This document shows, piece by piece, positions 15,854-24,328 of a DNA stretch of 48,740 nt. Within the stretch, counting starts at the first letter, position 1. Each line of letters opens with the position of its first letter. A program made the translations under genes and the position numbers. The DNA comes from Peptococcaceae bacterium UBA5752 (GTDB taxonomy: Bacteria > Bacillota > Dehalobacteriia > UBA4068). The notes under the pieces are model-generated. The model did no database searches, had not been told where the DNA came from, and worked only from the letters and a program-made list of their open reading frames with translations. The stretch lies in NCBI GenBank assembly GCA_002419055.1, contig DIFI01000003.1, positions 1 through 48,740 of the forward strand, in the 5' to 3' direction.

Positions 15854-18442
15854 ATGAAGTATCATTTTGTCGATATTGATACTGTGCTTAAAGAAAAACA
15901 AAGTTCTATAGACGGTTTAAATAGGCGAAAAGTTATAAAGCGGCTTAAGCAATACGGCCCCAATGTATTGAAGGAGCAAAAGCGCCCAAATTTGGTGCGC
16001 CGTTTTATTGCCCAAATTAATGATCCAATGGTGATCGTTTTATTAGTAGCAGCTGCGATTTCTGTGGCCTTTGGCGGATTGGCAGATATGCTGATCATTA
16101 TGGTTGTAGTAGTGCTTAATGCAGTTTTAGGTTTGTTTCAGGAAGGCAAAGCTGAAAGGGCAATAGAAAGGCTGACACATTTGACTGCACCGACGGCGAT
16201 GGTTCGACGCGAAGGTAAAGTAAAGAAGATAAAAGCCGAGGAAGTCGTGGACGGCGATATTGTATTGGTAGAAGCCGGTGATATTGCCCCCGCCGATTTA
16301 AGAATAATCGAGGCAATCAATCTTAAATCCGATGAATCTTCACTGACCGGAGAAGCCCATCCGATAGAGAAGACAGCAGAGGCAATCAAAAAAACCGACC
16401 AGGAAGTTGCCTTAGCTGATCGCAAAAACATGCTTTTCATGGGTTGCAGTATTGTTTATGGCCGCGGCGAAGGAGTGGCTGTTGCCTGCGGCATGCGTAC
16501 CCAAATGGGCAAAATCGCCAGTTTGATTAATGAAACTAAACAAGAAAAAACGCCGTTACAAAAACGATTGGCAGAATTATCGCGAATTTTGTCAATTGGC
16601 GTATTGATAATTGCGGCATTTATATTTGTTTTTAGTATATTTAATAGTAATAATGTTACGTTAGCAAGTTTTTTGGATTTATTTATGCTGGCAGTTAGTT
16701 TAGCTGTAGCTGCAATCCCCGAAGGGATTGTAGTTGTTGTTACGCTGGTATTGTCAATTGGCGTTGGCAAAATGAGCCGCCAGCAAGCGATTATTCGAAG
16801 AATCCCGGCAGTGGAGACGCTGGGTTGTACCGAAATTATCTGTTCCGATAAAACAGGAACATTGACGCAAAACATCATGAAGGTGGTAGAGGTAACAGGC
16901 AATTTGCCGCGTCTTGGCCTTGTACTTGCGCTTTGTAACGATGTTCGCCTTTCATCCGATAATAAGTTTTTCGGCGATCCGACTGAAGTTGCATTGGTCG
17001 AATATGCCAAAATTCAAAACTTTGATTTAGAGAAATTATCCCATGAAATGCCGAGAGTCGCCGAAAGTCCTTTTGACAGTGATCGAAAAATGATGACAAC
17101 CGTACATATTGGTAAAAACGGTAATTTTTGGCAATTCTGTAAAGGCGCTCCTGATAAGCTAATCAATAAATGCAACTGTTACTATAATGAAAATGGCGAA
17201 GTAGTACCTCTAAATCAAGCTGAGTGCGCGCGAATATTAGCAGCAAATAATGATATGGCTCGCCGGGCGCTAAGAGTGTTAGCGACAGCTGAGCGTTGCC
17301 ATAACGATTTACCTTCAGAGGCAGAATATGAAAGAAGATTAGTTTTTATTGGCTTGGTCGGTATGTCTGATCCTCCGCGTCCGGAAGCGGCTTCGGCAGT
17401 GGCGGCAGCCGCTTCCGCAGGAATAAAAATAGTAATGATTAGCGGTGATCATATTGACACAGCCTTTGCAATAGCCTCTGAACTGGGAATTTCCAATGAT
17501 CGCACACAGGCAATTGAAGGCCACTTGCTTGATATGATGAGCGATGAAGATCTATTAAACAATATTGAGCGCTATCGAGTCTTTGCCCGTGTTCAACCGG
17601 AGCACAAGATGCGCATTGTTTCTGCTTGGCGGAAAAAAGGCATGGTGACCGCCATGACAGGTGATGGAGTTAATGATGCTCCGGCGCTTAAGGTTGCCGA
17701 TATCGGTATCGGTATGGGTATTAGCGGTAGCGAGGTCAGCAAATCGGTTTCCGATATGGTACTGGCCAATGATAATTTTGCCACAATTATTGCTGCCGTG
17801 AGGGAAGGCCGCCGCGTTTATGATAATATTACTAAGGCTATTCAGTTTTTGCTCTCATCTAATCTTGCCGAGGTAGTTATTATTTTTATTGCAACTTTGC
17901 TAGGGTTTAAACTGTTTTTACCGGTACATCTTTTATGGATCAATTTAATTACTGACTGCTTTCCTGCGATAGCGTTGGGCTATGAGGCAGCGGAGTCAGA
18001 CTTGATGCGCCGCAGGCCCCGCCGAGCTAATCAGAGCATATTTGCAGACGGTGTGGGTTTCGCTATCCTTTGGCAGGGGACGGCAGTGGCCTTTTTGACA
18101 TTAGCGGCATTTTTGCTTGGACTTGAATACGGATATGGAGTAGCAACAACGATGGCGTTTGTTACTCTTTCATTAACGGAAATATTCCACTCACTGAATA
18201 TGCGTTCTCGCCATCATTCTATATTTAGGCTGGGGCGACGTAATATCTATTTGATATTTTCAACGCTGGCTTCTTTTGGGTTAAGTCTGGTTTTACTTTA
18301 CATACCAATATTAAATGATCTTTTTTCACTAACACCCTTATCGTTCAATGAATTAATTGCATCTGTGGGATTAGCCTTGATGATTATACCGATTGTCGAA
18401 GCGGTAAAATTAATGCGTAGCCTGGTTCTTCGATTTAGTTAA
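15854..18442 (+). CDS. P-type cation ATPase, probable calcium pump
   Basis: A membrane ATP-driven cation pump of 862 residues, P2A-like. The order is: N-terminal cation-ATPase domain (1-70), M1-M2, actuator domain with SLTGEAHPIEK (TGEA instead of the usual TGES), M3-M4 with the ion-site motif AAIPEGI, and the phosphorylated D332 in DKTGTLT. The nucleotide-binding domain and hinge motif TGDGVNDAP follow, then M5-M10. Ion-coordinating positions match calcium pumps: the M4 glutamate, N and E in SSNLAEV (M5), and N, T and D in NLITD (M6). Calcium export is therefore the best guess, with Mn or mixed specificity possible. It is probably a single gene behind its own promoter. Confidence 0.85.
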   Translation: MKYHFVDIDTVLKEKQSSIDGLNRRKVIKRLKQYGPNVLKEQKRPNLVRRFIAQINDPMVIVLLVAAAISVAFGGLADMLIIMVVVVLNAVLGLFQEGKAERAIERLTHLTAPTAMVRREGKVKKIKAEEVVDGDIVLVEAGDIAPADLRIIEAINLKSDESSLTGEAHPIEKTAEAIKKTDQEVALADRKNMLFMGCSIVYGRGEGVAVACGMRTQMGKIASLINETKQEKTPLQKRLAELSRILSIGVLIIAAFIFVFSIFNSNNVTLASFLDLFMLAVSLAVAAIPEGIVVVVTLVLSIGVGKMSRQQAIIRRIPAVETLGCTEIICSDKTGTLTQNIMKVVEVTGNLPRLGLVLALCNDVRLSSDNKFFGDPTEVALVEYAKIQNFDLEKLSHEMPRVAESPFDSDRKMMTTVHIGKNGNFWQFCKGAPDKLINKCNCYYNENGEVVPLNQAECARILAANNDMARRALRVLATAERCHNDLPSEAEYERRLVFIGLVGMSDPPRPEAASAVAAAASAGIKIVMISGDHIDTAFAIASELGISNDRTQAIEGHLLDMMSDEDLLNNIERYRVFARVQPEHKMRIVSAWRKKGMVTAMTGDGVNDAPALKVADIGIGMGISGSEVSKSVSDMVLANDNFATIIAAVREGRRVYDNITKAIQFLLSSNLAEVVIIFIATLLGFKLFLPVHLLWINLITDCFPAIALGYEAAESDLMRRRPRRANQSIFADGVGFAILWQGTAVAFLTLAAFLLGLEYGYGVATTMAFVTLSLTEIFHSLNMRSRHHSIFRLGRRNIYLIFSTLASFGLSLVLLYIPILNDLFSLTPLSFNELIASVGLALMIIPIVEAVKLMRSLVLRFS

Positions 18443-18581
18443 TATAAGCTCGAAAAACAGGAGAAAATAGTCCGGTAGGGAATAATAAAAGAAGAATCTG
18501 TCGATGAGCGATAGTCATTCGCACACATAGCAAAACCTTGCAAATAACAAGGAATAGTAATACCGGAGGAGTGTATCGACA
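18443..18581 (+). promoter_or_regulatory. mtnA leader with potential SD-masking pairing
   Basis: This 139-nt gap contains a local stem CCTTG-N7-CAAGG (about 18535-18551). It also holds the 7-mer TCCGGTA (18471-18477), which is exactly complementary to TACCGGA (18561-18567), the latter overlapping the mtnA ribosome site CCGGAGGAG. The pairing could hide the site. It does not match a SAM riboswitch that I know. Confidence 0.3.
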
Positions 18582-19646
18582 ATGGCCATTGCAACCGGAC
18601 TTGCTGCCCTGCCACAAGCAGTTACGCTTGACGATGAAAATTCACAATTGTTGGTATTGGATCAAACACAGTTGCCGCAAACGGCTAAAGTTTTGCGGTT
18701 GCGGCAACAGCCCGAAATCAGGGAGGCTATAAAATTATTACAGGTGCGTGGCGCGCCCGCTATTGGTATAGCTGCAGCCTTCGGTGTATATTTGGCTGCC
18801 AAACAATATAATTGCGATGATCGGCAAGGCTTTTTAAACCACTTTACTCAAGCTAAGGTTGCATTGGCTGCGTCACGGCCGACGGCCGTTAATCTCTGCT
18901 GGGCTTTAGAACGGATGGAACAAGTGATTTTTACCAACCAGGGAGAAAGTGTTGCTGCACTAAAGAAATTGCTTAAAGAAGAAGCGCTGCAGATAGAGGC
19001 CGAGGACAAGGCTGTCTGCCGTAGTATCGGAGTTAATGGGCTGACGTTAATTAATGATGGTGATGGTATTTTAACCCATTGTAATGCCGGACAATTGGCC
19101 ACATCCGTTTATGGGACGGCGTTGGCTCCGGTCTATATAGGCACGGAGCGGGGTATGCGCTTTAAACTGTATTGTGATGAAACTCGGCCGCTATTACAGG
19201 GTGCACGGTTAACTGCTTACGAATTAACGACTGCCGGAGTTGATACTACTCTGATTTGCGATAACATGGCTGCTTCTGTGATGTCCCAAGGCTTGGTACA
19301 AGCAGTTTTCGTGGGTTGTGACCGAGTAGCCGCAAATGGTGATGCTGCTAACAAAATCGGCACCTCCGCGGTGGCTATTGTCGCCAGGTATTATGATATT
19401 CCTTTTTATGTCTGCGCACCGTTTTCTTCTATTGACAAAAATTGTCCGTGTGGCAGTGATATACCGATTGAGCAACGAGCGCCGGAAGAAGTCAGCGAGT
19501 TGTGGTACTCCAAACGAATGGCGCCTGCCGATGTTAAGATCTATAACCCGGCTTTTGATGTCACGCCGGCAGCTTTGATTACCGCTTTTGTTACCGAAAA
19601 AGGGATTATTCATCCGCCATATGCTTTTGCGACTAATGATAAATAG
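18582..19646 (+). CDS. mtnA: S-methyl-5-thioribose-1-phosphate isomerase
   Basis: It converts methylthioribose-1-phosphate (or 5-deoxyribose-1-phosphate) to the ribulose-1-phosphate form in methylthioadenosine salvage. The aldose-ketose isomerase pattern is plain: VRGAPAIGIAAAFG, RPTAVNLCWAL, the catalytic cysteine in LTHCNAGQLATS and the catalytic aspartate in GCDRVAANGDAANKIGT. At 354 residues it is full length. GGAGGAG precedes the ATG. The neighbour 9 nt downstream is a class II aldolase rather than MtnB/MtnC/MtnD, which points to the aldolase-type salvage route. Confidence 0.93.
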   Translation: MAIATGLAALPQAVTLDDENSQLLVLDQTQLPQTAKVLRLRQQPEIREAIKLLQVRGAPAIGIAAAFGVYLAAKQYNCDDRQGFLNHFTQAKVALAASRPTAVNLCWALERMEQVIFTNQGESVAALKKLLKEEALQIEAEDKAVCRSIGVNGLTLINDGDGILTHCNAGQLATSVYGTALAPVYIGTERGMRFKLYCDETRPLLQGARLTAYELTTAGVDTTLICDNMAASVMSQGLVQAVFVGCDRVAANGDAANKIGTSAVAIVARYYDIPFYVCAPFSSIDKNCPCGSDIPIEQRAPEEVSELWYSKRMAPADVKIYNPAFDVTPAALITAFVTEKGIIHPPYAFATNDK

Positions 19647-19655
19647 GAGTGTATT

Positions 19656-20237
19656 ATGCAGTATTTAAGCGATCAAGAGGCTTGTAATGCTATTATTGAA
19701 GTAGGTAAACGTCTCTATCAAAGAGGAATGGTTGCTGCAAACGATGGTAATATTTCCTGCCGTGTTAGTGATGATGCTTTATGGATTACGCCTGCCGGTG
19801 TATCTAAGGGTTTTCTTGATCAGTCGATGTTAATCAAAATGGATTTTGCAGGGAATATTTTGGCAGGGATCTGTAAGCCTTCAAGTGAAAACGCAGTACA
19901 TTTGGTTATTTATCAGCAATTAGCTCAAGCACAGGCTGTTGTTCATGCTCATCCGCCTTGCGCAACTGCGTTTGCTTGCAAAGAGCGTCCGCTTGCGGGA
20001 TTGGCATTAGAAGAAGCGCGGATCAGTTTGGGAGAAGTGCCGCTGGTTGCTTATGCCCCTGCCGGCAGCAAGGAACTGGCCGCCCATGTTGGGGAAGCAT
20101 GTAATGATCATCGGGCGCTTTTACTGGCCCGCCATGGCGTTGTTTGCTGGGGCGACGATATTTGGCAAGCTTTATTTAAAATTGAAACAGTAGAGCATTT
20201 CGCCAAAATATTACTTTACTCGACACTAATTGATTAA
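19656..20237 (+). CDS. class II aldolase, candidate methylthioribulose-1-P aldolase
   Basis: A zinc-dependent aldolase of the AraD/FucA family, 193 residues. The zinc histidines are in VHAHPP and ARHGV, and the catalytic glutamate region is SSENAVH. NDGNISCR and ITPAGVSKG form the phosphate-binding N-terminal half. Alone it would be called L-fuculose-phosphate aldolase-like. Directly behind mtnA, the likely substrate is 5-methylthioribulose-1-phosphate or 5-deoxyribulose-1-phosphate, cleaved to dihydroxyacetone phosphate and an aldehyde (the DHAP shunt). MtnB, a dehydratase of the same superfamily, is the alternative, but no mtnC or mtnD follows. Confidence 0.8.
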   Translation: MQYLSDQEACNAIIEVGKRLYQRGMVAANDGNISCRVSDDALWITPAGVSKGFLDQSMLIKMDFAGNILAGICKPSSENAVHLVIYQQLAQAQAVVHAHPPCATAFACKERPLAGLALEEARISLGEVPLVAYAPAGSKELAAHVGEACNDHRALLLARHGVVCWGDDIWQALFKIETVEHFAKILLYSTLID

Positions 20238-20290
20238 TTGTTTGTTTTGCAGAATAATATGATATAACTTAGGCGAATAAAGGGGAAAAC

Positions 20291-21166
20291 ATGCACATTC
20301 AATCGCCGAAAAACGTAATAGTAATGCTGTCTATTATCATCTCTGTAGCTGCTTTTTTTGTTATAGGTAATCATTTAACAGGGCAGCAATTTTTGTCTTA
20401 TGCTCAAACAAAAGTTGAAGCTGAAGCTGCAAATGATTTTGAGACGAAACAGCCTGAGCCCGTTGCGGAGGCGTCATCTAATGCCGATACAAAAACTGAA
20501 CCGGCAACAGAAACCGAAACAGAGGAAACAACTGATACAAAAAACAATATTGATTCAGAACAGATCCCTGATGGTCCCTTAATTGCCCTAACCTTTGATG
20601 ACGGACCAAGTAAAACCGTAACTCCGGTATTACTCGAAGAACTGCGCAAGAGGGGTGTTGTGGCTACATTTTTTGTCCTCGGCAATAGAGCAGAAAGATT
20701 TAGCGATATAATTCTGGAGGCTTATGGGGATGGTCACCAGATTGCTATTCATGGCTATGATCATAAATATAAATTTACCGCACTTAATGATAAAGATTTA
20801 CTATGGCAAGTTAATACCGCGGCAGATATTGTCGAAAATATCACAGGGGAGAGGCCAACGGCTGTTAGACCGCCTTACGGCGCGATTGATGCTGCTACGG
20901 CTGACAAAATTGACATGCCCTGTGTGCTTTGGAATGTTGATACGCGCGATTGGGCATCGCGCAATGCCGATAAGGTTGCAGAGCATATAGTTAATAATGC
21001 TGAGGACGGCAGTATTATTATACTGCATGATACTTTTTCTTCCAGTGTAGAGGGAGTTATTAAAGCTATAGATATATTGTCAGAACAAGGATATAATTTT
21101 GTAACTATTGATCAGTTGTATGCTGCAAAAGATCTGCAGTTTGAAGCAGGTGGAATATACCCGTAA
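20291..21166 (+). CDS. polysaccharide deacetylase (NodB family), membrane-anchored
   Basis: A predicted extracytoplasmic N-deacetylase acting on peptidoglycan or another acetylated glycan. An uncleaved signal anchor spans residues ~8-27. A Glu/Thr-rich spacer (about 40-90) follows, then the NodB domain: TFDDGPS with the catalytic base and metal aspartates, HGYDH supplying the metal histidines, RPPYG, DTRDW, and ILHDT with the catalytic histidine. The full catalytic set is present. At 291 residues it resembles sporulation/cell-wall deacetylases such as PdaA/PdaB, but substrate cannot be told. A possible promoter lies ~25 bp upstream. Confidence 0.87.
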   Translation: MHIQSPKNVIVMLSIIISVAAFFVIGNHLTGQQFLSYAQTKVEAEAANDFETKQPEPVAEASSNADTKTEPATETETEETTDTKNNIDSEQIPDGPLIALTFDDGPSKTVTPVLLEELRKRGVVATFFVLGNRAERFSDIILEAYGDGHQIAIHGYDHKYKFTALNDKDLLWQVNTAADIVENITGERPTAVRPPYGAIDAATADKIDMPCVLWNVDTRDWASRNADKVAEHIVNNAEDGSIIILHDTFSSSVEGVIKAIDILSEQGYNFVTIDQLYAAKDLQFEAGGIYP

Positions 21167-21202
21167 AAATAATTACAACTTATAACAGAGAGGATGAATA
21201 AC

Positions 21203-21730
21203 ATGAAATGCCATTACTGTGGACATGAGATGCCGGAGACTCATGATTTTTGTGAAAATTGTGGGGCAAAACTTGATAAGGCGACCATCAAAACCGAAAC
21301 CGCATCAGCAATTGAGTCGTCAGCATCGCCAAATCAAACCCCTCCGGTTTCGAATCAAGCTCCTCCGACATCATATCAGGTTCCGCCAGCCTCGTATCAG
21401 GCTCCGCAAATGTATCAAGCCCCTCCGTCTTCATATCAAAACCAGCCAATGTATCAAACTCCACCGCCAGCTTATCAAACCTCGTCGCCTTATGGCGAGG
21501 AATTAGCTCCGGTTGTATCAATGGGCCATTGGATGTTGGTGTTCCTATTAATGTGCATTCCTTTTGCTAATATTGTATTAGTTTTTGTTTGGAGTTTTAG
21601 CAAAGACACAAACCCCAGCAAACGTAATTTTATGCGTGCGGCATTGATTTGGACTTTGATTGTGATTGCAATTTATATTATTATATTTATTGTTGCTGGT
21701 GTAAGTTTTTTTGATCAATTATATTATTAA
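21203..21730 (+). CDS. zinc-ribbon, Pro/Gln/Tyr-repeat membrane protein
   Basis: The N-terminus is a zinc ribbon (CHYCG...CENCGA, residues 2-21). Residues ~40-95 are repeats of the type PPxSYQ/PPxYQ with Ala, Ser, Met variations. The C-terminal third contains two hydrophobic helices (about 113-133 and 151-170) joined by a short polar loop, KDTNPSKRN. Such zinc-ribbon plus membrane proteins are common in Firmicutes without known function. The ATG at 21203 is preferred over 21194 because GAGAGG then lies about 10 nt upstream. Confidence 0.65.
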   Translation: MKCHYCGHEMPETHDFCENCGAKLDKATIKTETASAIESSASPNQTPPVSNQAPPTSYQVPPASYQAPQMYQAPPSSYQNQPMYQTPPPAYQTSSPYGEELAPVVSMGHWMLVFLLMCIPFANIVLVFVWSFSKDTNPSKRNFMRAALIWTLIVIAIYIIIFIVAGVSFFDQLYY

Positions 21731-21751
21731 ATATAGCAGTATAATTAAGTA

Positions 21752-21779
21752 TTGTAATTTATTGGCAATATGGTATAAT
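21752..21779 (+). promoter_or_regulatory. probable promoter of the oxygen-defence operon
   Basis: TTGTAA (21752-21757) and TATAAT (21774-21779) are 16 nt apart, about 57 nt before the start codon of the rubredoxin reductase gene. No obvious PerR or Rex operator is visible. Confidence 0.45.
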
Positions 21780-21836
21780 AATAGTAGTTGCTAATAAGAG
21801 AATATATAGATATAACCATCATAAAGGAGAAATGCT

Positions 21837-22982
21837 ATGGCAAAGAAAATAGTAGTAATCGGTGGTGGCATTGCAGGTCTTTCCGCAGCTCAGGCAGCGG
21901 CGACAACAGACAAAGATGCATCAGTGTTATTGATTTGCGGAGAAAAAAAATTGCCATATTATCGGCCGCGGATTTGCGAAGTGTTTTCCGGTCTTGATGT
22001 AGAGAAACTTAATGTTCATAGTGAACAATGGTTTATCGATAATAAGATTGAATTAATTTTCCAGATGGTTCAGGAAATTGATCCTGAAACAAAACAATTA
22101 CGATTTGTGGGAGTAGAAGAACAACTTACTTATGATAAACTGATTATCGCGACCGGCGCTGTTGGCAACCGTCCTGAGGCTGAAGGCACTGCGACCGATA
22201 ATGTTTTGGCATTACGGTTTTTAGCTGATATTAATCGTGTCCGTCGTTATCCCGGCCCAGTGGTTGTAATTGGCGGTGGGCTTTTGGGTTTAGAAGCAGC
22301 TTGGCATCTGTCTTGTGAAGGAAGACAAGTAGTTATTATTGAGCGGGGCGAAAGATTGCTGATGCGTCAGCTCGATGAAGAAGCCAGCCGCTTCTTTCTT
22401 CATATAGTGGAGAATGCTGGTATCAGAGTTGCTTTAAATGGTAGTCTGGAAGCAATTCGTAACGGTCAGGTAATACTTAGCGACAGTAGAGGATTTCCTG
22501 CGGCAGTAACAATTTTTGCCGCCGGTATCAAACCACAGATTGCTTTAGCACAGGCTGCCGGATTGCAATGCAACCGAGCTATTGTAGTTGATGCGATGAT
22601 GGCAACTTCGGCAGATGATATCTATGCTTGCGGGGATTGTGCTGAATTTAATGGATTTGTTCCTGGCCTGTGGACTGTTTCAATGGCACAGGGCACTGTA
22701 GCCGGTAAAAATGCCGTTGGTGGTGAGGAATCTTACACTCCGGAAGAGCCGCCGTATATGATGAACGCCATGGGTACGAGGATTTGGTCGGGCGGCAATA
22801 TTACGCTGGAGGAAAGCGTTACTCGATCTTTCCCGGCAGACGGCAAGTTCTATAAACTATTTTTTAATGATAAAGGTCAATTGTCAGGAGCAATATTGAT
22901 TGGTGAAATTGGCAAATCAATAGCACTAAAAAAAGCGATAGCCAACAGAATGAATAGGACAGAAGCGCTAGAATTAATCTAA
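21837..22982 (+). CDS. NAD(P)H:rubredoxin oxidoreductase-like flavoprotein
   Basis: A pyridine-nucleotide-disulfide family flavoenzyme of 381 residues. The FAD motif GGGIAGLSAAQAA is at the N-terminus, the NAD(P)H motif GGGLLGLEAAW is in the middle, and the second FAD motif is IYACGDCAEF. There is no redox-active CxxC, which fits the rubredoxin/NO-reductase reductase group. It is followed by rubredoxin (29 nt) and then a flavodiiron protein. The trio makes an electron chain from NADH through rubredoxin to O2, the arrangement known from Clostridium acetobutylicum. AAAGGAG precedes the ATG. Confidence 0.85.
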   Translation: MAKKIVVIGGGIAGLSAAQAAATTDKDASVLLICGEKKLPYYRPRICEVFSGLDVEKLNVHSEQWFIDNKIELIFQMVQEIDPETKQLRFVGVEEQLTYDKLIIATGAVGNRPEAEGTATDNVLALRFLADINRVRRYPGPVVVIGGGLLGLEAAWHLSCEGRQVVIIERGERLLMRQLDEEASRFFLHIVENAGIRVALNGSLEAIRNGQVILSDSRGFPAAVTIFAAGIKPQIALAQAAGLQCNRAIVVDAMMATSADDIYACGDCAEFNGFVPGLWTVSMAQGTVAGKNAVGGEESYTPEEPPYMMNAMGTRIWSGGNITLEESVTRSFPADGKFYKLFFNDKGQLSGAILIGEIGKSIALKKAIANRMNRTEALELI

Positions 22983-23011
22983 CTAACATTTTGAAAGAGG
23001 AGATGATGTAT

Positions 23012-23161
23012 ATGCCAGTCATGCAAAAGTTTGTTTGTACGGTTTGCGGTTATATTTATGATCCTGCAGAGAATGACGGTATGCCTTTTGCAGAAATACC
23101 AATGGACTGGGTTTGCCCAGTATGCGGCGTTGATAAGGATTCCTTTGAGGAGGCCGAATAG
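23012..23161 (+). CDS. rubredoxin (short-loop type)
   Basis: A 49-residue electron carrier with a single Fe(Cys)4 site. The two binding motifs are CTVCGY (C9, C12) and CPVCGV (C35, C38), with the conserved DWVCPVCG around the second. The loop between them is about seven residues shorter than in the usual 52-54-residue rubredoxins, as in short forms known from sulfate reducers. ATGs at 23003, 23006 and 23012 share the frame; GAGGAG at 22997-23002 favours 23012. The TAG stop overlaps the GTG start of the flavodiiron gene by one base. Confidence 0.92.
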   Translation: MPVMQKFVCTVCGYIYDPAENDGMPFAEIPMDWVCPVCGVDKDSFEEAE

Positions 23162-24324
23162 TGGGTAAATGCGAGTTGGCAAAAGGCATTTATTGGGTTG
23201 GTGTTGTTGACTGGAATCTGCGCTCATTTCATGGCTATACAACTCAAAAAGGTTCCAGTTATAATGCTTATTTGATTGTTGACGAGAAAATAGCTTTAAT
23301 TGATACTGTCAAATCGACGTTTGCCAAGATTCTGATGGAAAATATCAGTGCGATTGTTGATCCGAATAAAATTGACTATTTGGTATCTTTGCATGTCGAA
23401 ATGGATCATAGTGGCTCTATCCCATATGTGCTGCAACATTGTCCTAATGCAAAGCTGGTTACTAGTGCTCCGGCCGGCATCAAAGGTTTGCAGGCACATT
23501 TTGGAGAACTTGATGCCGAGACAGTTAAAACCGGCGATGTGCTTAACTTGGGTGGGCGTAGTCTTCAGTTTTTGCAGACACCAATGCTCCATTGGCCGGA
23601 TAATACGCTTGCCTATATGCCGGAGGAACAAATCCTCTTTTCTTCGGACGCTTTTGGACAGCATTATGCTGCGAGTGAGCGCTTTAATGACCTGGTTCCG
23701 ACTGAGAGCCTGTTCCATGAAGCGGCAAAATACTATGCCAATATCATATTGCCTTATGGCAGTCAAACCCTGAAGGCATTGGAAGCGGCAGCCAAGCTGG
23801 ATATTAAAATACTTGCACCTGCGCATGGACTTATCTGGCGTACCCAGTTGGCTGATATTTTTGCTAAATATGCCGATTGGGGAGCACAACGAGTCGTTAA
23901 TAAAGCAGTTGTTATTTATGATACGATGTGGCATGCGACTGAAAAAATGGCAGACGCCATTACTTCCGGTTTTGTCGAAAACGGGATATTTGTCGAGCAA
24001 ATGAACTTGCAGGCTAATCATATATCTGATATTATAGTAGCGTTACTTGAAGCTAAATATATTGCTATCGGATCGCCGACCATCAACAGTACTATGTTGC
24101 CATCGGTAGCAGGCTTTCTTGCATACATGAAAGGTTTGGCTCCAAAAAACCGCATAGGCATAGCTTTTGGCTCTTACGGTTGGGGCGGGCAGAGTGTCGG
24201 ACAAATTGCCGAATTAATGAAAACTTTGGATTGGCAGCTACCGCTTGATTTAATTAAAGTCAATTATACTCTTAAGTCTGAGGATTTAGATAACATTAAG
24301 GAACAAATTAAAAGTTTGCTTTAG
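23161..24324 (+). CDS. fprA: flavodiiron protein FprA (oxygen/NO reductase)
   Basis: A cytoplasmic enzyme reducing O2 to water (or NO to N2O) with electrons from rubredoxin. The N-terminal metallo-beta-lactamase domain (about 1-245) has diiron ligands in HVEMDHSG, a following histidine in LHWPDN, SSDAFGQH and the APAHGLIW histidine. The C-terminal flavodoxin domain (about 250-387) binds FMN. The length of 387 is the basic class A type without an extra fused domain. The GTG start is fixed by GAGGAGG at 23146-23152 and by its overlap with the rubredoxin stop. Confidence 0.92.
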   Translation: MGKCELAKGIYWVGVVDWNLRSFHGYTTQKGSSYNAYLIVDEKIALIDTVKSTFAKILMENISAIVDPNKIDYLVSLHVEMDHSGSIPYVLQHCPNAKLVTSAPAGIKGLQAHFGELDAETVKTGDVLNLGGRSLQFLQTPMLHWPDNTLAYMPEEQILFSSDAFGQHYAASERFNDLVPTESLFHEAAKYYANIILPYGSQTLKALEAAAKLDIKILAPAHGLIWRTQLADIFAKYADWGAQRVVNKAVVIYDTMWHATEKMADAITSGFVENGIFVEQMNLQANHISDIIVALLEAKYIAIGSPTINSTMLPSVAGFLAYMKGLAPKNRIGIAFGSYGWGGQSVGQIAELMKTLDWQLPLDLIKVNYTLKSEDLDNIKEQIKSLL

Positions 24325-24328
24325 GTAA

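Noticed and set aside
16456..17010. 184-residue open frame on the minus strand inside the P-type ATPase gene
   Set aside because: Antisense shadow of a conserved enzyme; no ribosome site and no recognisable protein.
18443..18581. SAM riboswitch upstream of mtnA
   Set aside because: None of the SAM-I, SAM-II or SAM-III core sequences is visible; only a possible SD-masking pairing remains.
23296..24021. 241-residue minus-strand open frame inside fprA
   Set aside because: Antisense shadow; the plus-strand flavodiiron protein has all metal ligands.
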